Notes under the pieces: model-generated
Told to the model about the DNA's origin: nothing
Seen by the model: the letters and a program-made list of their open reading frames with translations, nothing else
The model's database searches: none
Translations under genes and position numbers: made by a program
In this document: positions 36,839 through 47,480 of the stretch, piece after piece
Numbering within the stretch: position 1 is the first letter of the stretch
How the letters are laid out: each line of letters opens with the position of its first letter
NCBI RefSeq assembly: GCF_002837185.1
Contig: NZ_KZ477993.1
Location: forward strand, 62,001 to 126,000
DNA: 64,000 nucleotides
Direction: 5' to 3'
From: Pseudomonas fluorescens
GTDB taxonomy: Bacteria; Pseudomonadota; Gammaproteobacteria; Pseudomonadales; Pseudomonadaceae

Positions 36839-37816
36839 TCAGTGGGTGATGAACTTGGCGCTGACGTAAGGGGCGTAGTCCGGCAGCACCGCGTCGACCT
36901 TGCCTTGCTCCTTGAGGAACGCTGCGGTATCGGTGACAGCCTGGGTGGTCGGTGCGCCCAGCAGGGTGACCTGGTCAGCGGCCAGCGGGTAGACATTGCC
37001 TTGCAGCAGCAGCGGGATGTCGCTGGCCTTGGCGCCGGAGAGCTTCACCAGCTTGTCGACGTTCGCGTTGTCGGCGAGCCAGGCTTGTGGGTCTTTACGG
37101 TAAGCGGCGTAGGCATCCAGCGTGACTTTGGCGAAGGCCGTGACGATTTCCGGATGCTTCTCGGCGAAGTCCTTACGCACAATCCAGGCATCGAAGGTCG
37201 GCGCACCGAACTTGGCCAGTTCGCCGGACGTGATCAACACCTTGCCGTTTTCCTTGGCCACGCCCAGGGCCGGGTCCCACACATAGGTGGCGTCGATATC
37301 ACCGCGTTTCCAGGCGGCGATGATGGCCGGTGGTGCGAGGTTGAGGATGGTCACCTTCGAGTGGTCGATGTTCCAGTGCTTCAGCGCGGCCAGCAGGCTG
37401 TAGTGCCCCGTGGACACGAACGGTACGGCGATCTTCTTGCCGACCAGGTCCTGAGGGCTGTTGATCCCCGAACCATCGCGCGCCACCAGGGCTTCGGCGC
37501 CGCCGATCTGGGTGGCAACAAGGAAGGTTTGCACCGGCACCTTGCGCGTGATCGCAGCGGTCAACGGGCTGGAACCGAGGTAACCGATCTGCACGTCACC
37601 CGAGGCGATGGCGGCGATGATATCGGCGCCATTGTCGAATTTGCGCCAGTCGATCCTGGCGTGGGTGGCTTTTTCATAGGCGCCGTCGGCCTGGGCGACT
37701 TTTGCCGGGTCTACGGTGGTCTGGTAAGCGACGGTCACATCTGCCGCCTGGGCAAACAGGCTGGCACCGGCCAGGGATAACGCCGCCAGCAAGCGCAGTG
37801 GGGTAGGCAGTTTCAA
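36839..37816 (-). CDS. tauA: Taurine-binding periplasmic protein
   Basis: A 325-residue binding protein with a signal peptide ending SLFAQA before ADVTVAYQ. I chose the TTG start at 37816 because AGGAG lies 7 nt upstream of it; the longer frame from 37831 starts inside that ribosome site. Typical TauA blocks are TTVDPAKVAQADGAYEKA and SGDVQIGYLGSSPL. It is first in tauABCD, behind a 7-7-7 dyad. Confidence 0.92.
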   Translation of the reverse strand: MKLPTPLRLLAALSLAGASLFAQAADVTVAYQTTVDPAKVAQADGAYEKATHARIDWRKFDNGADIIAAIASGDVQIGYLGSSPLTAAITRKVPVQTFLVATQIGGAEALVARDGSGINSPQDLVGKKIAVPFVSTGHYSLLAALKHWNIDHSKVTILNLAPPAIIAAWKRGDIDATYVWDPALGVAKENGKVLITSGELAKFGAPTFDAWIVRKDFAEKHPEIVTAFAKVTLDAYAAYRKDPQAWLADNANVDKLVKLSGAKASDIPLLLQGNVYPLAADQVTLLGAPTTQAVTDTAAFLKEQGKVDAVLPDYAPYVSAKFITH

Positions 37817-37881
37817 AGGGAAGCTCCTCAATCAAGCGGCCAGGGGGGCGGCGTGTGAGGAGACTAAATGATCTAAGAATC

Positions 37882-37902
37882 CGAAAATAAATAACATTTT
37901 CG
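37882..37902. promoter_or_regulatory. Dyad upstream of tauA
   Basis: CGAAAAT and ATTTTCG, 7-bp arms around a 7-bp spacer, in AT-rich sequence 66 nt before the tauA start. The geometry equals that of the dyad before tcyJ. A CysB/Cbl-type regulator site is inferred. Confidence 0.45.
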
Positions 37903-37956
37903 AATTAGCTTATGAGGAGCAGGGTTGCAGCGATTCCTGAGCCTGATGCAGGGCAA

Positions 37957-38046
37957 ATGTGGGAGGGGGCTTGCCCCCGATGGCGGTGGTTCAGTCACTG
38001 ACTGAGTGGCAGACACACTGCTATCGGGGGCAAGCCCCCTCCCACA
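37957..38046. repeat. REPIN
   Basis: Intact inverted REP pair between the tauA promoter and the gshA stop. Confidence 0.92.
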
Positions 38047-38052
38047 TAAGGT

Positions 38053-39636
38053 TTAGTTGCTGATGGCCAGGATGCTCGCCTGGTACGACCCGACGAACAC
38101 ATCGAAATCGCCCACTTCGTTCTGCTCAAGCTCGGCCTGCTGAGCCAGCGACGTACGCGCCAGTTCTTCAAAGCGCGCTTGTTCCTCGGCTGGCAGCGGT
38201 TCCTTGCGGAAGTACTCGGCATGCACCTCGCTCTGATGCAGCGAGAACTGCGCGAAACTTTCCTTACGCTCGGCCATCGCGGCCAGCACCTGGGCCGAGG
38301 GCGTCAGTGACGGGTCGTTGACCTTGGCCAATTGAGCGTCCAGCGCCTGGCTGTGTTCAGTGATGCCATGGCTCTCATCGAGCAGGGCGGCCAGAGGCGC
38401 AATCTGCTCCAGCAGCTCGGCGGCCCACTCTTTCATCTCCACCGTCTGGCCTTGACGCTGCAATTGCAGGCCCGGACGGCGACCTTCCTTGACCACGCTG
38501 AGGAAGTTGGACGTGGCGTTGCCGCACTCGTTATTGGCGAACAGCGGGCTGTCGTTCAGCGCGCAATACAGCAGGAACGCGTCGAGAAAACGCGACTCCG
38601 CAAGATCGATGCCCATCGGCAGGAACGGGTTGATGTCCAGGCAGCGCACTTCGATGTACTGGATGCCGCGCGCCATCAGCGCCTGTATCGGCCGCTCGCC
38701 GGTGTAGGTCACACGCTTGGGGCGGATGTTGGAGTAGTACTCGTTTTCGATCTGCAGGATATTGGTGTTGAGCTGCACCCACTCACCATCCTTGTGCGTG
38801 CCGACTTCGACATAGGGCGCGTAGGGCGTTGCCACCGCTTCGCGCAGGCTGTCGGTGTAGCTGGCCAGGTCGTTGTAGCACGGCGTGAGGCCGGCCTGGG
38901 CGTTGCTCTGGTAACCCAGGTCGCTCATGCGCAGGCTCGTGGCGTACGGCAGGTACAAGGTATCGGCGTCGAGCACTTCAAGCTGGTGCGAACGGCCGCG
39001 CAGGAAGCCTGCGTCCAGGGCCGGCGAGGCGCCAAACAGGTACATCAACAGCCAGCTGTAGCGGCGGAAGTTGCGAATCAGCGCGATATACGCGGTGGAT
39101 TGATAGTCGCGGTCGGTGCCGACAAAGCCTTCGGCTTCCTTGAGCAACGGCCACAGCTGTTCCGGCAGCGAGAAGTTGTAATGGATGCCGGCAATGCATT
39201 GCATGGTCTTGCCATAACGCAGGGCCAGCCCCTTGCGGTAAACGTACTTGAGCTGCCCGATATTGGAGGTGCCATAGTAGGCAATCGGAATATCTTCCTC
39301 GGCCGGCAACGGGCACGGCATCGAGGGGCTCCACAGGTATTCGCTGCCCAGTTTGGTGTAGGCAAAGCGATGGATCTTGTCCAGGCTGCTCAGAGTATCG
39401 GCCGGGTTGGGCAGCGCGGGAGTAATGAACTCCAGCAGCGACTCCGAGTAGTCGGTAGTGATCTGTTCGTGCGTCAACGCGGCGCCCAGGGCTTCCGGAT
39501 GCGGCGTCTGGGCCAGGCGACCCTCACTGGTGACGCGCAGGCATTCACGCTCGATGCCATGCAGGCAGTGCTCTAGCAGGGAGAGGTGTTCGCGCTTGCC
39601 GAGCAGAGCCAGGCGGCGGTTGAGAAGTTCGCTCAA
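38053..39636 (-). CDS. gshA: Glutamate-cysteine ligase
   Basis: A 527-residue enzyme that makes gamma-glutamylcysteine, the first step of glutathione synthesis. Start TTG 39636 is chosen because AAGGA lies 7 nt upstream and gives the family length; the longer frame from 39651 starts within the ribosome site. Landmarks are [16 protein letters not shown] and [18 protein letters not shown]. It is a type 1 (gamma-proteobacterial) GshA. It stands alone in the opposite direction to nothing nearby; the next gene upstream is 214 nt away. Confidence 0.93.
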   Translation of the reverse strand: MSELLNRRLALLGKREHLSLLEHCLHGIERECLRVTSEGRLAQTPHPEALGAALTHEQITTDYSESLLEFITPALPNPADTLSSLDKIHRFAYTKLGSEYLWSPSMPCPLPAEEDIPIAYYGTSNIGQLKYVYRKGLALRYGKTMQCIAGIHYNFSLPEQLWPLLKEAEGFVGTDRDYQSTAYIALIRNFRRYSWLLMYLFGASPALDAGFLRGRSHQLEVLDADTLYLPYATSLRMSDLGYQSNAQAGLTPCYNDLASYTDSLREAVATPYAPYVEVGTHKDGEWVQLNTNILQIENEYYSNIRPKRVTYTGERPIQALMARGIQYIEVRCLDINPFLPMGIDLAESRFLDAFLLYCALNDSPLFANNECGNATSNFLSVVKEGRRPGLQLQRQGQTVEMKEWAAELLEQIAPLAALLDESHGITEHSQALDAQLAKVNDPSLTPSAQVLAAMAERKESFAQFSLHQSEVHAEYFRKEPLPAEEQARFEELARTSLAQQAELEQNEVGDFDVFVGSYQASILAISN

Positions 39637-39850
39637 GTTGGATTCCTTCACGCGTCAGTCGCCCCAATATGGGGGTGGGCAAGACGGTCTACAAGGGTGA
39701 AGTTGAAACTGGCGTGATCGCCTGGTTCTGAGTCGATTTGACCCGCTCTGAATATGCCTACTTCACTCCATGAATTGGGCTACAGCGCAGCGAGAAAATT
39801 CCGACGCTGTTGTCACAGCGCCGAAATTAACTCAAATCAGGGGCAGGGAG
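39637..39850. other. Intergenic region upstream of gshA
   Basis: It holds the gshA promoter on the minus strand and the 3' end of the thioesterase gene. I see no terminator, repeat or ORF that I would support. Confidence 0.4.
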
Positions 39851-40234
39851 CTATAGGACAGCGAACGTGCCCTGTGCTTTTGCGACAAGTCTTTCGTCCT
39901 GGTACACGTCGGCTTCGACCACCAGGGTGCGCCTGCCGGCGTGGATCACCCGGCTGGTGCACAGCACGTCACCCTCTTCAACGGCGCGGATATAGTTGAT
40001 CTTGCACTCGATGGTCGCGCTCTGCTGGTCGAACCCGTGGGCGCTGGAACATGCCAACCCCATGGTGATGTCCACCAGGCTGAAAATCGCCCCGCCGTGC
40101 AACTTGCCCCCGCGATTGCGTAAATGCGGCGCAAGGCTCAGGGCCACCTCGGCAACGCCTGCATCCAGGCGCTGCAGGCGGCAACCGATCAGTTCGCTGA
40201 ACGCGCTCTGGGTCAAACCGGCCGGAATATCCAT
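39851..40234 (-). CDS. PaaI-family hotdog thioesterase
   Basis: A 127-residue hotdog-fold thioesterase. RNRGGKLHGGAIFSLVDITM contains the conserved HGG catalytic motif. The start at 40234 overlaps the tex stop by one base (TGATG), so translation is coupled to tex. Acyl-CoA substrate unknown. Confidence 0.88.
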   Translation of the reverse strand: MDIPAGLTQSAFSELIGCRLQRLDAGVAEVALSLAPHLRNRGGKLHGGAIFSLVDITMGLACSSAHGFDQQSATIECKINYIRAVEEGDVLCTSRVIHAGRRTLVVEADVYQDERLVAKAQGTFAVL

Positions 40235-42558
40235 CAACGCTTCTTCAACTGCTTGGCGTTGGCGAACAGCGAGGCCATCGCGTTGTTGCTCGGTGCGGCT
40301 GTCGCGGTGTCCTTGCGCGGCGCAGTGGTTTGCGACGGACGCGGTGCCGAGCCAGGGCGAGCGCCGCGGGCACCGTCGATTTTCTCGCCGGGGGTGTCGC
40401 TCATGCGCATCGACAGGCCAACGCGTTTGCGCGGGATGTCGACTTCCATCACCTTGACCTTGACCACGTCACCGGCCTTCACCGCCTCGCGCGGGTCCTT
40501 GATGAACTTCTCCGAAAGTGCGGAGATATGCACCAAACCGTCCTGATGCACGCCGATATCCACGAACGCGCCGAAGTTGGTCACGTTGGTCACCACGCCT
40601 TCGAGGATCATGCCCGGTTGCAGGTCCTTGAGGTCTTCGACGCCGTCCTGGAACTCGGCGGTCTTGAACTCGGGGCGCGGGTCGCGGCCGGGCTTTTCCA
40701 GCTCCTGCAGGATGTCGGTGATGGTAGGCACGCCGAAGGTTTCGTCGGTGTACTTTTTCGGGTCCAGGCGCTTGAGAAACGCGGCATCGCCGATCAGCGA
40801 GCGGATGTCGCGATCGGTTTCGGCGGCAATCCGCTGTACCAGCGGATACGCTTCCGGGTGAACCGCCGAGGCGTCCAGCGGGTTATCACCGTTCATTACG
40901 CGTAGGAAACCTGCGGCTTGCTCGAAGGTTTTTTCGCCCAGGCGCGCGACTTTTTTCAGCGCGGCGCGGGTTTTGAAGGCGCCGTTCTCGTCGCGGTGGT
41001 TGACGATATTCTGCGCGAGGGTAGCGTTCAGCCCGGAGATACGTGCCAGCAGCGCCACGGACGCGGTGTTCACGTCCACACCCACGGCGTTCACACAGTC
41101 TTCCACCACCGCATCCAGTCCACGCGCCAGCTTGAGCTGCGACACGTCGTGCTGGTATTGGCCGACGCCGATGGATTTGGGATCGATCTTCACCAGCTCG
41201 GCCAGCGGGTCCTGCAGGCGACGGGCAATGGACACGGCGCCGCGGATGGACACGTCGAGGTCCGGGAACTCCTTGGACGCCAGCTCAGAAGCCGAGTACA
41301 CCGAAGCGCCCGCCTCGGAGACCATGACCTTGGTCATCTTCATCGCCGGGTACTTTTTGATCAGCTCGGCGGCCAGCTTATCGGTTTCGCGGCTGGCGGT
41401 ACCGTTGCCGATGGCGATCAGGTCCACGGCGTGCTTGGCGCAGAGGGCGGCCAGGACAGCCAGGGTCTGGTCCCACTTGTTATGCGGCACGTGCGGGTAG
41501 ACGGTGGCGTGGTCCAGCAGCTTGCCGGTGGCGTCGACCACCGCAACCTTGCACCCGGTGCGCAGCCCCGGATCCAGGCCCAGGGTCGCGCGTGGGCCCG
41601 CCGGTGCGGCCAGCAGCAGGTCATGCAGGTTGTGGGCGAATACGTTGATCGCCTCGGTTTCAGCGCCTTCACGCAGCTCGCCGAGCAGGTCGGTTTCCAG
41701 GTGGGTGTAGAGCTTGACCTTCCAGGTCCAGCGCACGACCTCACCGAGCCACTTGTCCGCAGGACGGTTCTGATTCTGAATGCCGAATTGTTGACCGATC
41801 ATGCCTTCGCACGGATGCATGGTGCCCGGCAGCTCGTCACCGACTTTCAACGCGGAGCTGAGAATGCCCTCGTTGCGGCCACGGAATATCGCCAGTGCGC
41901 GGTGTGACGGCATGCTTTTGAGCGGTTCGTCGTGTTCGAAGTAATCGCGAAACTTGGCGCCCTCTTCCTCTTTGCCGGCGATGACGCGGGCGCTGAGAAT
42001 GGCTTCCTGTTTCAGGTAGGTGCGCAGTTTTTCCAGCAGGCTGGCGTTTTCCGCGAAGCGCTCCATCAGGATGTACTTGGCGCCGTCGAGGGCGGCCTTG
42101 ACATCGGCGACGCCTTTTTGCGCGTCGATAAAGCGCGCAGCTTCGGTTTCAGGCGTCAGCGACGGGTCGTTGAACAGGCCGTCGGCCAAGTCGCCCAGGC
42201 CGGCTTCCAGGGCAATCTGGCCCTTTGTACGACGTTTCTGTTTATACGGCAGGTAAAGGTCTTCGAGGCGGGTCTTGGTGTCGGCCAGCTTGATGTCGCG
42301 TTCCAGTTGCGGGGTCAACTTGCCCTGTTCCTCGATGCTGGCAAGGATGCTGATACGCCGCTCGTCGAGTTCTCTCAGGTAGCGCAGGCGCTCTTCCAGG
42401 TGCCGCAGTTGGGTGTCGTCAAGGCTGCCGGTGACCTCTTTTCGGTAACGGGCGATGAAAGGCACCGTGGAGCCCTCATCCAGTAGCGCGACGGCCGCTT
42501 CGACCTGCTGTGGGCGTACACCGAGTTCCTCGGCGATGCGGCTGTTGATGCTGTCCAT
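40234..42558 (-). CDS. tex: Transcription accessory protein Tex
   Basis: A 774-residue nucleic-acid-binding protein. The N-terminal helical region is followed by a YqgF-like RNase H domain ([17 protein letters not shown]), two helix-hairpin-helix units ([18 protein letters not shown] region) and a C-terminal S1 domain ([20 protein letters not shown]). The start at 42558 is set by AGGTGG. The tail after S1 is low-complexity. It is involved in transcription processes and virulence gene expression in other species. Confidence 0.95.
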   Translation of the reverse strand: MDSINSRIAEELGVRPQQVEAAVALLDEGSTVPFIARYRKEVTGSLDDTQLRHLEERLRYLRELDERRISILASIEEQGKLTPQLERDIKLADTKTRLEDLYLPYKQKRRTKGQIALEAGLGDLADGLFNDPSLTPETEAARFIDAQKGVADVKAALDGAKYILMERFAENASLLEKLRTYLKQEAILSARVIAGKEEEGAKFRDYFEHDEPLKSMPSHRALAIFRGRNEGILSSALKVGDELPGTMHPCEGMIGQQFGIQNQNRPADKWLGEVVRWTWKVKLYTHLETDLLGELREGAETEAINVFAHNLHDLLLAAPAGPRATLGLDPGLRTGCKVAVVDATGKLLDHATVYPHVPHNKWDQTLAVLAALCAKHAVDLIAIGNGTASRETDKLAAELIKKYPAMKMTKVMVSEAGASVYSASELASKEFPDLDVSIRGAVSIARRLQDPLAELVKIDPKSIGVGQYQHDVSQLKLARGLDAVVEDCVNAVGVDVNTASVALLARISGLNATLAQNIVNHRDENGAFKTRAALKKVARLGEKTFEQAAGFLRVMNGDNPLDASAVHPEAYPLVQRIAAETDRDIRSLIGDAAFLKRLDPKKYTDETFGVPTITDILQELEKPGRDPRPEFKTAEFQDGVEDLKDLQPGMILEGVVTNVTNFGAFVDIGVHQDGLVHISALSEKFIKDPREAVKAGDVVKVKVMEVDIPRKRVGLSMRMSDTPGEKIDGARGARPGSAPRPSQTTAPRKDTATAAPSNNAMASLFANAKQLKKR

Positions 42559-42914
42559 AAAACCACCTGAAATTCTGAAAAGCAGCTCGCAGGCCCGGAA
42601 AACAAGGCCTTGCGAGGCTGGTTGAGCGGCCCGACCGGCACCGCTGCCTGGGTCAAGAGGCAGCCTATTGACCCTCGAAATCGAAAAAACACGACAAGCG
42701 GGTAAAAAAAAGCCCGGCAGTAAACGGTAACGATCTGACGTTGCCCTGCACGAAGGCGCCGCATTATAACCAGCGTTCTGCCCTTGGGGGCTACTGCGCC
42801 GCTGGTTGTAGGACACGGCTTAGCTGGTAGTAGAGGAAAAATCTGCTAACAATGCACACGGTGCGTATAACGGCAGCTAGGCCATAATGCGCGCCGAGAT
42901 AAGAGGAGCATCTA
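42559..42914. promoter_or_regulatory. Divergent tex/ompR intergenic region
   Basis: It holds both promoters. TATAAT on the minus strand (about 42763-42768) is a good -10 for tex. CATAAT at 42883 on the plus strand is a candidate -10 for ompR, followed by AGAGGAGC as its ribosome site. No other gene is visible. Confidence 0.55.
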
Positions 42915-43655
42915 ATGAGCAGCACTGCACAAACTGCTGAAGGCGAAAAAATTCTCATCGTTGACGACGATCCGGGGCTGAGCAGCCTGCTGGAGCGTTT
43001 TTTCAACTCCAAAGGCTACCGGGCGCGCGCGGTGCCGAACACCGAGCAGATGGACCGCCTGTTGGGGCGCGAAGTGTTCAATCTGGTCGTGCTCGACCTG
43101 ATGTTGCCTGGCGAAGACGGCCTGACCGCCTGCAAGCGTCTGCGTGGCGCGAACAACCAGATCCCGATCATCATGCTCACTGCCAAGGGCGATGAGCTGA
43201 GTCGCATCAAGGGCCTCGAACTGGGCGCCGATGACTACCTGGCCAAGCCGTTCAACCCAGACGAGTTGATGGCGCGGGTCAAGGCCGTATTGCGTCGCCA
43301 GGCACCGCCGGTACCGGGTGCGCCAGGCAGCGAAGACGAAAGCGTGACCTTCGGCGACTACGAGTTGTCCCTGGCGACCCGCGAGCTCAAGCGTGGCGAC
43401 GAAGTGCACATGCTCACCACCGGCGAATTCGCGGTGCTCAAGGCCCTGGTGATGAACGCTCGCCAGCCGCTGACCCGCGACAAGCTGATGAACCTGGCCC
43501 GTGGCCGCGAATGGGACGCCCTGGAGCGCTCCATTGACGTGCAGATCTCCCGACTGCGCCGGATGATCGAGCCGGACCCTTCCAAGCCGCGGTATATCCA
43601 GACGGTGTGGGGTGTGGGTTATGTGTTTGTGCCGGATGGCACCGCAACCAAGTGA
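42915..43655 (+). CDS. ompR: Two-component response regulator OmpR
   Basis: A 246-residue response regulator. The receiver domain has acidic residues Asp 17-Asp 19, phospho-acceptor Asp 61 (VVLDLMLPG), Thr 89 and Lys 111. A winged-helix output domain follows (LTTGEFAVLKALV, SRLRRMIEPDPSKPRYIQTV). It controls osmolarity and envelope responses with EnvZ. The 116-nt gap to envZ is longer than in enterics. Confidence 0.94.
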   Translation: MSSTAQTAEGEKILIVDDDPGLSSLLERFFNSKGYRARAVPNTEQMDRLLGREVFNLVVLDLMLPGEDGLTACKRLRGANNQIPIIMLTAKGDELSRIKGLELGADDYLAKPFNPDELMARVKAVLRRQAPPVPGAPGSEDESVTFGDYELSLATRELKRGDEVHMLTTGEFAVLKALVMNARQPLTRDKLMNLARGREWDALERSIDVQISRLRRMIEPDPSKPRYIQTVWGVGYVFVPDGTATK

Positions 43656-43771
43656 CCGATGATTTGCAGGGACGGGCATCCGGCGTTTGATTCCATGAGG
43701 GTCGACGGGGTGCTCGGCGTCTGCAATTCTGCGAGCGCCGCTCGTTCCTGCAAGGTGTCTAGCTGTCTCCT

Positions 43772-45085
43772 ATGAAAACCCCGCTGTGGTTCCCGCAAAG
43801 TTTCTTTTCCCGCACCCTCTGGCTGGTGCTGATCGTCGTTCTGTTTTCCAAGGCACTCACCCTGGTTTATCTGTTGATGAACGAGGATGTGCTGGTGGAT
43901 CGGCAGTACAGCCACGGCGTCGCCTTGACGTTGCGTGCCTACTGGGCCGTCGACCCCGAGAACCGTGAAAAGGTAGCCAAGGCCTCAACGCTGATCCGGG
44001 TCGATGGTGCCGGCGTGCCTGAGGGCGAGCAGCATTGGCCCTACAGTGAGATCTACCAGCGCCAGATGCAGGCGGAGCTGGGTGACGACACCGAGGTGCG
44101 GCTGCGCATGCACGTTTCGCCTGCGCTGTGGGTGAGGGCGCCCAGTCTGGGCGATGCCTGGATCAAGGTCCCGCTGTATCCGCATCCGTTGCGCGGGCAA
44201 AAAATCTGGAACGTATTGGGCTGGTTCCTCGCCATCGGCCTGCTTTCAACCGCGTCCGCATGGATTTTTGTGCGCCAGCTCAACCAACCGCTCAAGCGCC
44301 TGGTATTTGCCGCCCGCCAACTGGGCCAGGGGCGCAGCGTGCGCCTGCCGGTCAGCGATACACCCAGTGAGATGACCGAGGTTTACGGCGCATTCAACCA
44401 GATGGCGGAGGATGTCGAGCAGGCCGGACGCGAGCGCGAACTTATGCTGGCGGGGGTGTCCCATGACCTGCGCACGCCGTTGACGCGATTACGCTTGTCC
44501 CTGGAGTTGATGGGCAACCCTACCGACCTCACCGATGACATGGTGCGTGACATCGAGGATATGGACGCGATTCTTGACCAGTTCCTGGCGTTCATCCGTG
44601 ATGGGCGTGATGAGGTTGTGGAGGAGGTTGACCTGACCGATCTGGTACGTGAAGTGGTCGCGCCCTACAACCAGAGCGGTGAGCAGGTGCGCATGCGTCT
44701 GGAGCCGATTCAGCCGTTTGCCTTGCGCAGGGTGTCGATGAAGCGCCTGTTGAACAACCTGATCGGCAACGCCTTGCATCATGCCGGTTCGGATGTGGAG
44801 GTGGCGGCGTACGTGTCGGGTGACAGCGCAGCGCCCTATGTCGTGCTGAGCGTGATGGATCGCGGCACGGGTATCGACCCGGCTGAACTGGAAGCCATCT
44901 TCAACCCGTTTACCCGTGGCGACCGCGCCCGAGGCGGTAAAGGTACCGGTTTGGGGTTGGCGATTGTGCGGCGGATTGCTTCGATGCATGGCGGCAATGT
45001 TGAGTTGCGCAACCGTGAAGGGGGCGGGCTGGAAGCTCGGGTGCGCTTGCCGCTTGGGTTGATGTTGCCTAGAGATGCGGTATAG
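43772..45085 (+). CDS. envZ: Osmosensor histidine kinase EnvZ
   Basis: A 437-residue inner-membrane kinase with an N-terminal membrane helix, a periplasmic domain of about 115 residues and a second helix (about 145-165). HAMP follows, then the DHp domain with phospho-acceptor His 231 in VSHDLRTPLTRLRL. The N box is LLNNLIGNALHHAG and the G box KGTGLGLAIVRRI. It phosphorylates OmpR. Confidence 0.93.
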   Translation: MKTPLWFPQSFFSRTLWLVLIVVLFSKALTLVYLLMNEDVLVDRQYSHGVALTLRAYWAVDPENREKVAKASTLIRVDGAGVPEGEQHWPYSEIYQRQMQAELGDDTEVRLRMHVSPALWVRAPSLGDAWIKVPLYPHPLRGQKIWNVLGWFLAIGLLSTASAWIFVRQLNQPLKRLVFAARQLGQGRSVRLPVSDTPSEMTEVYGAFNQMAEDVEQAGRERELMLAGVSHDLRTPLTRLRLSLELMGNPTDLTDDMVRDIEDMDAILDQFLAFIRDGRDEVVEEVDLTDLVREVVAPYNQSGEQVRMRLEPIQPFALRRVSMKRLLNNLIGNALHHAGSDVEVAAYVSGDSAAPYVVLSVMDRGTGIDPAELEAIFNPFTRGDRARGGKGTGLGLAIVRRIASMHGGNVELRNREGGGLEARVRLPLGLMLPRDAV

Positions 45086-45092
45086 AAGCAGC

Positions 45093-45182
45093 CGTAAGCT
45101 TCAAGCTTCAAGCTTCAAGCTAAAAGAGTAAGGCAGGCTGTGTTTGCCCTTTCTTGCAGCTGATAGCTTGAAGCTCATAGCT
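45093..45182. repeat. AAGCTTC tandem and inverted repeat
   Basis: Three tandem copies of AAGCTTC at about 45097-45117, then inverted matches (TAGCTTGAAGCTCATAGCTGCT) before the rimK stop. It fills the whole convergent gap and may form a long hairpin ending both transcripts. Confidence 0.65.
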
Positions 45183-45187
45183 GCTTT

Positions 45188-46093
45188 TTAGCCCTTGCCC
45201 TTGGTCCGAGTCATATTCGGCCCGCCATTTTTTTCCAGGTGCTGAATGATAATTCCCGCCACATCCTTGCCGGTGGTGGTCTCGATCCCTTCCAGGCCCG
45301 GCGATGAGTTGACCTCCATGACCAGGGGGCCATGATTGGAGCGCAGGATATCCACACCTGCCACGGCCAACCCCATGACCTTGGCCGCACGCAGTGCGGT
45401 CATGCGCTCCTCCGGGGTAATCTTGATCAGGCTGGCGCTGCCGCCACGGTGCAGGTTGGAGCGAAACTCGCCCGGCTTGGCCTGGCGTTTCATGGCGGCA
45501 ATCACCTTGTCGCCCACCACGAAGCAGCGGATATCCGCACCACCCGCTTCCTTGATGTACTCCTGCACCATGATGTTCTGCTTGAGGCCCATGAACGCCT
45601 CGATCACCGACTCCGCGGCCGTTGCCGTTTCGCACAACACCACGCCGATGCCCTGGGTGCCTTCGAGCACCTTGATCACCAGCGGCGCGCCATTGACCAT
45701 TTCGATCAGGTCGGGGATGTCATCCGGGGAGTGGGCGAAGCCGGTCACCGGCAGGCCAATACCCCGGCGCGACAGCAGTTGCAGCGAGCGCAGCTTGTCC
45801 CGCGAACGTGCGATGGCCACGGACTCGTTCAGCGGGAAAACGCCCATCATTTCAAACTGGCGCAGTACCGCACAGCCATAGAAGGTCACCGAGGCGCCGA
45901 TGCGTGGGATCACCGCATCAAAGCCTTCCAGCGGTTTGCCACGGTAGTGGATCTGCGGCTTGTGGCTGGCAATGTTCATGTAGGCCCGCAACGTGTCGAT
46001 CACCACCATTTCATGGCCACGTTCGGTGCCGGCCTCGACCAGGCGGCGGGTGGAATACAGACGCGGGTTTCGCGACAGCACAGCAATCTTCAT
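45188..46093 (-). CDS. rimK: Ribosomal protein S6 modification glutamate ligase RimK
   Basis: A 301-residue ATP-grasp ligase that adds glutamates to the C-terminus of ribosomal protein S6. [17 protein letters not shown] is the ATP-grasp loop, and [14 protein letters not shown] the metal-binding end. It overlaps rimB by 4 nt. In P. fluorescens the RimABK proteins link cyclic-di-GMP to ribosome modification and plant colonisation. Confidence 0.94.
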   Translation of the reverse strand: MKIAVLSRNPRLYSTRRLVEAGTERGHEMVVIDTLRAYMNIASHKPQIHYRGKPLEGFDAVIPRIGASVTFYGCAVLRQFEMMGVFPLNESVAIARSRDKLRSLQLLSRRGIGLPVTGFAHSPDDIPDLIEMVNGAPLVIKVLEGTQGIGVVLCETATAAESVIEAFMGLKQNIMVQEYIKEAGGADIRCFVVGDKVIAAMKRQAKPGEFRSNLHRGGSASLIKITPEERMTALRAAKVMGLAVAGVDILRSNHGPLVMEVNSSPGLEGIETTTGKDVAGIIIQHLEKNGGPNMTRTKGKG

Positions 46094-46572
46094 GCAGCAC
46101 CTGGGGCAGAAATAGTGGAGACCGGGAACACCGGCTTGTCTTGTACGTATTTTACGGCCGGGCTGACGACCAACTGGCCGTCAATCAGCGCCTTGGAGCC
46201 CAGCAACAGGCGGTAACGCATGGCTTTGCGGCAGGCCAGGGTGAATTCCACTCGCCATACCCGATCGCCCAACGCCAGGGTGGTGCTGATCACGTAGCGC
46301 ACCTGCGCATGGCCGTTGGAGCTCTTGATGGTTTTCATCGTCACCAGGGGCGCTTCGCAACGCCGGTGGCGCAATTGCACCACGCTGCCCAGGTGCGCGG
46401 TAAAGCGCACCCACTTCTCGCCGTCGCGCTCGAACGGCTCGATCTCGGTGGCGTGCAGGCTCGAGGTGCTGGCACCGGTGTCGATCTTGGCGCGCAGGCC
46501 CGCCACTCCCAGGTCGGGAAGGGCCACCCACTCACGCAGGCCCACAACGGTCAAATGGTCAAATGTCTTCAA
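46090..46572 (-). CDS. rimB: RimB, retropepsin-like protease of the RimABK system
   Basis: A 160-residue protein of the ATP-dependent zinc protease family. [19 protein letters not shown] carries a retropepsin-type DTGA. In the RimABK system it acts on the RimK-modified S6. It lies 12 nt after rimA and overlaps rimK. Confidence 0.9.
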   Translation of the reverse strand: MKTFDHLTVVGLREWVALPDLGVAGLRAKIDTGASTSSLHATEIEPFERDGEKWVRFTAHLGSVVQLRHRRCEAPLVTMKTIKSSNGHAQVRYVISTTLALGDRVWRVEFTLACRKAMRYRLLLGSKALIDGQLVVSPAVKYVQDKPVFPVSTISAPGAA

Positions 46573-46584
46573 ATAGGGTTACCG

Positions 46585-47364
46585 TCATTTTGCCCAGGCT
46601 TGAGGTGCAACCTTGGCCAGGGCATTGAATGCGGGCTTGGCGAACCAGTAGCCTTGCATTAGAAATATTCCACAGTCGGAGAGGAAGTCTCGCTCGCCGG
46701 CACTTTCGATGCCTTCGGCGATGACAGTAACCCCCAACTGCTCACAGATTGTGACAATCCCCCGGACGATCACCTGGCGGACACGGTCTTGGTCGACATC
46801 GCGAATCAGCGCCATGTCGAGCTTGATCAGATCAGGTTGGAAATCGGCCAGCAGATTCAGCCCCGAATAGCCCGCGCCGAAATCGTCGATGGCGGTCTTG
46901 AAACCGAATTCGCGGTATTCACGCAGAATATTCGTCAAATGGCGATAGTTATCTACATGCTCGCTTTCCAGGGTCTCGAAAATCAGGCGGTCCAGCGGGA
47001 AATTGTGTGCGCGGGCGGCCTCGAGGGTGCTGCGGATACACAATTCGGGACGGTAGACGGCATTGGGCATGAAGTTAATGGAAAGATACGTTTGCATGCC
47101 CAAGGCGGCGGCGCCGGCAATGGCCTGGGTGCGGCAGCGCTGGTCGAAGCGGTAGCGATTGGTTTCGTTGACATGTGCCAGCACCGACAACGCGCCTTCT
47201 CCCTGTGTGCCGCGCACCAAGGCTTCATTGGCAAATATCGAACGGTCACGCAGGTCTACGATAGGCTGGTAGGCGAAAGCAAAATCGAACCCCAGCGGCT
47301 CGCTTTGCTGGCAACCCACGCACCGCTGGTTGGGCGAGGTGAGTGAAACGGGAAAGTCGGTCAC
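46585..47364 (-). CDS. rimA: RimA, EAL-domain cyclic-di-GMP phosphodiesterase
   Basis: A 259-residue stand-alone EAL domain. EALVRG (Glu 47), SINFMPN, DDFGAGYSGL and EGIES are the catalytic motifs, all intact. The N-terminus carries CVGC (15-18), a possible metal site outside the EAL fold. It is first of rimA-rimB-rimK. Confidence 0.92.
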   Translation of the reverse strand: MTDFPVSLTSPNQRCVGCQQSEPLGFDFAFAYQPIVDLRDRSIFANEALVRGTQGEGALSVLAHVNETNRYRFDQRCRTQAIAGAAALGMQTYLSINFMPNAVYRPELCIRSTLEAARAHNFPLDRLIFETLESEHVDNYRHLTNILREYREFGFKTAIDDFGAGYSGLNLLADFQPDLIKLDMALIRDVDQDRVRQVIVRGIVTICEQLGVTVIAEGIESAGERDFLSDCGIFLMQGYWFAKPAFNALAKVAPQAWAK

Positions 47365-47480
47365 GGCGTATCCTCGCGAAAACAGGGTGCTACCTGGCGT
47401 ATCTTAGGTGAGCCTTGGGGTTAATGCGTCGAAGGGTTTCAACGGTAAGGTTGCGACATTTTTCAGAGCGAGGAATTCAA

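Noticed and set aside
45093..45182. AAGCTTC repeats as an integration site
   Set aside because: No tRNA, integrase or flanking direct repeats; tandem copies are better read as a REP-like or terminator structure.
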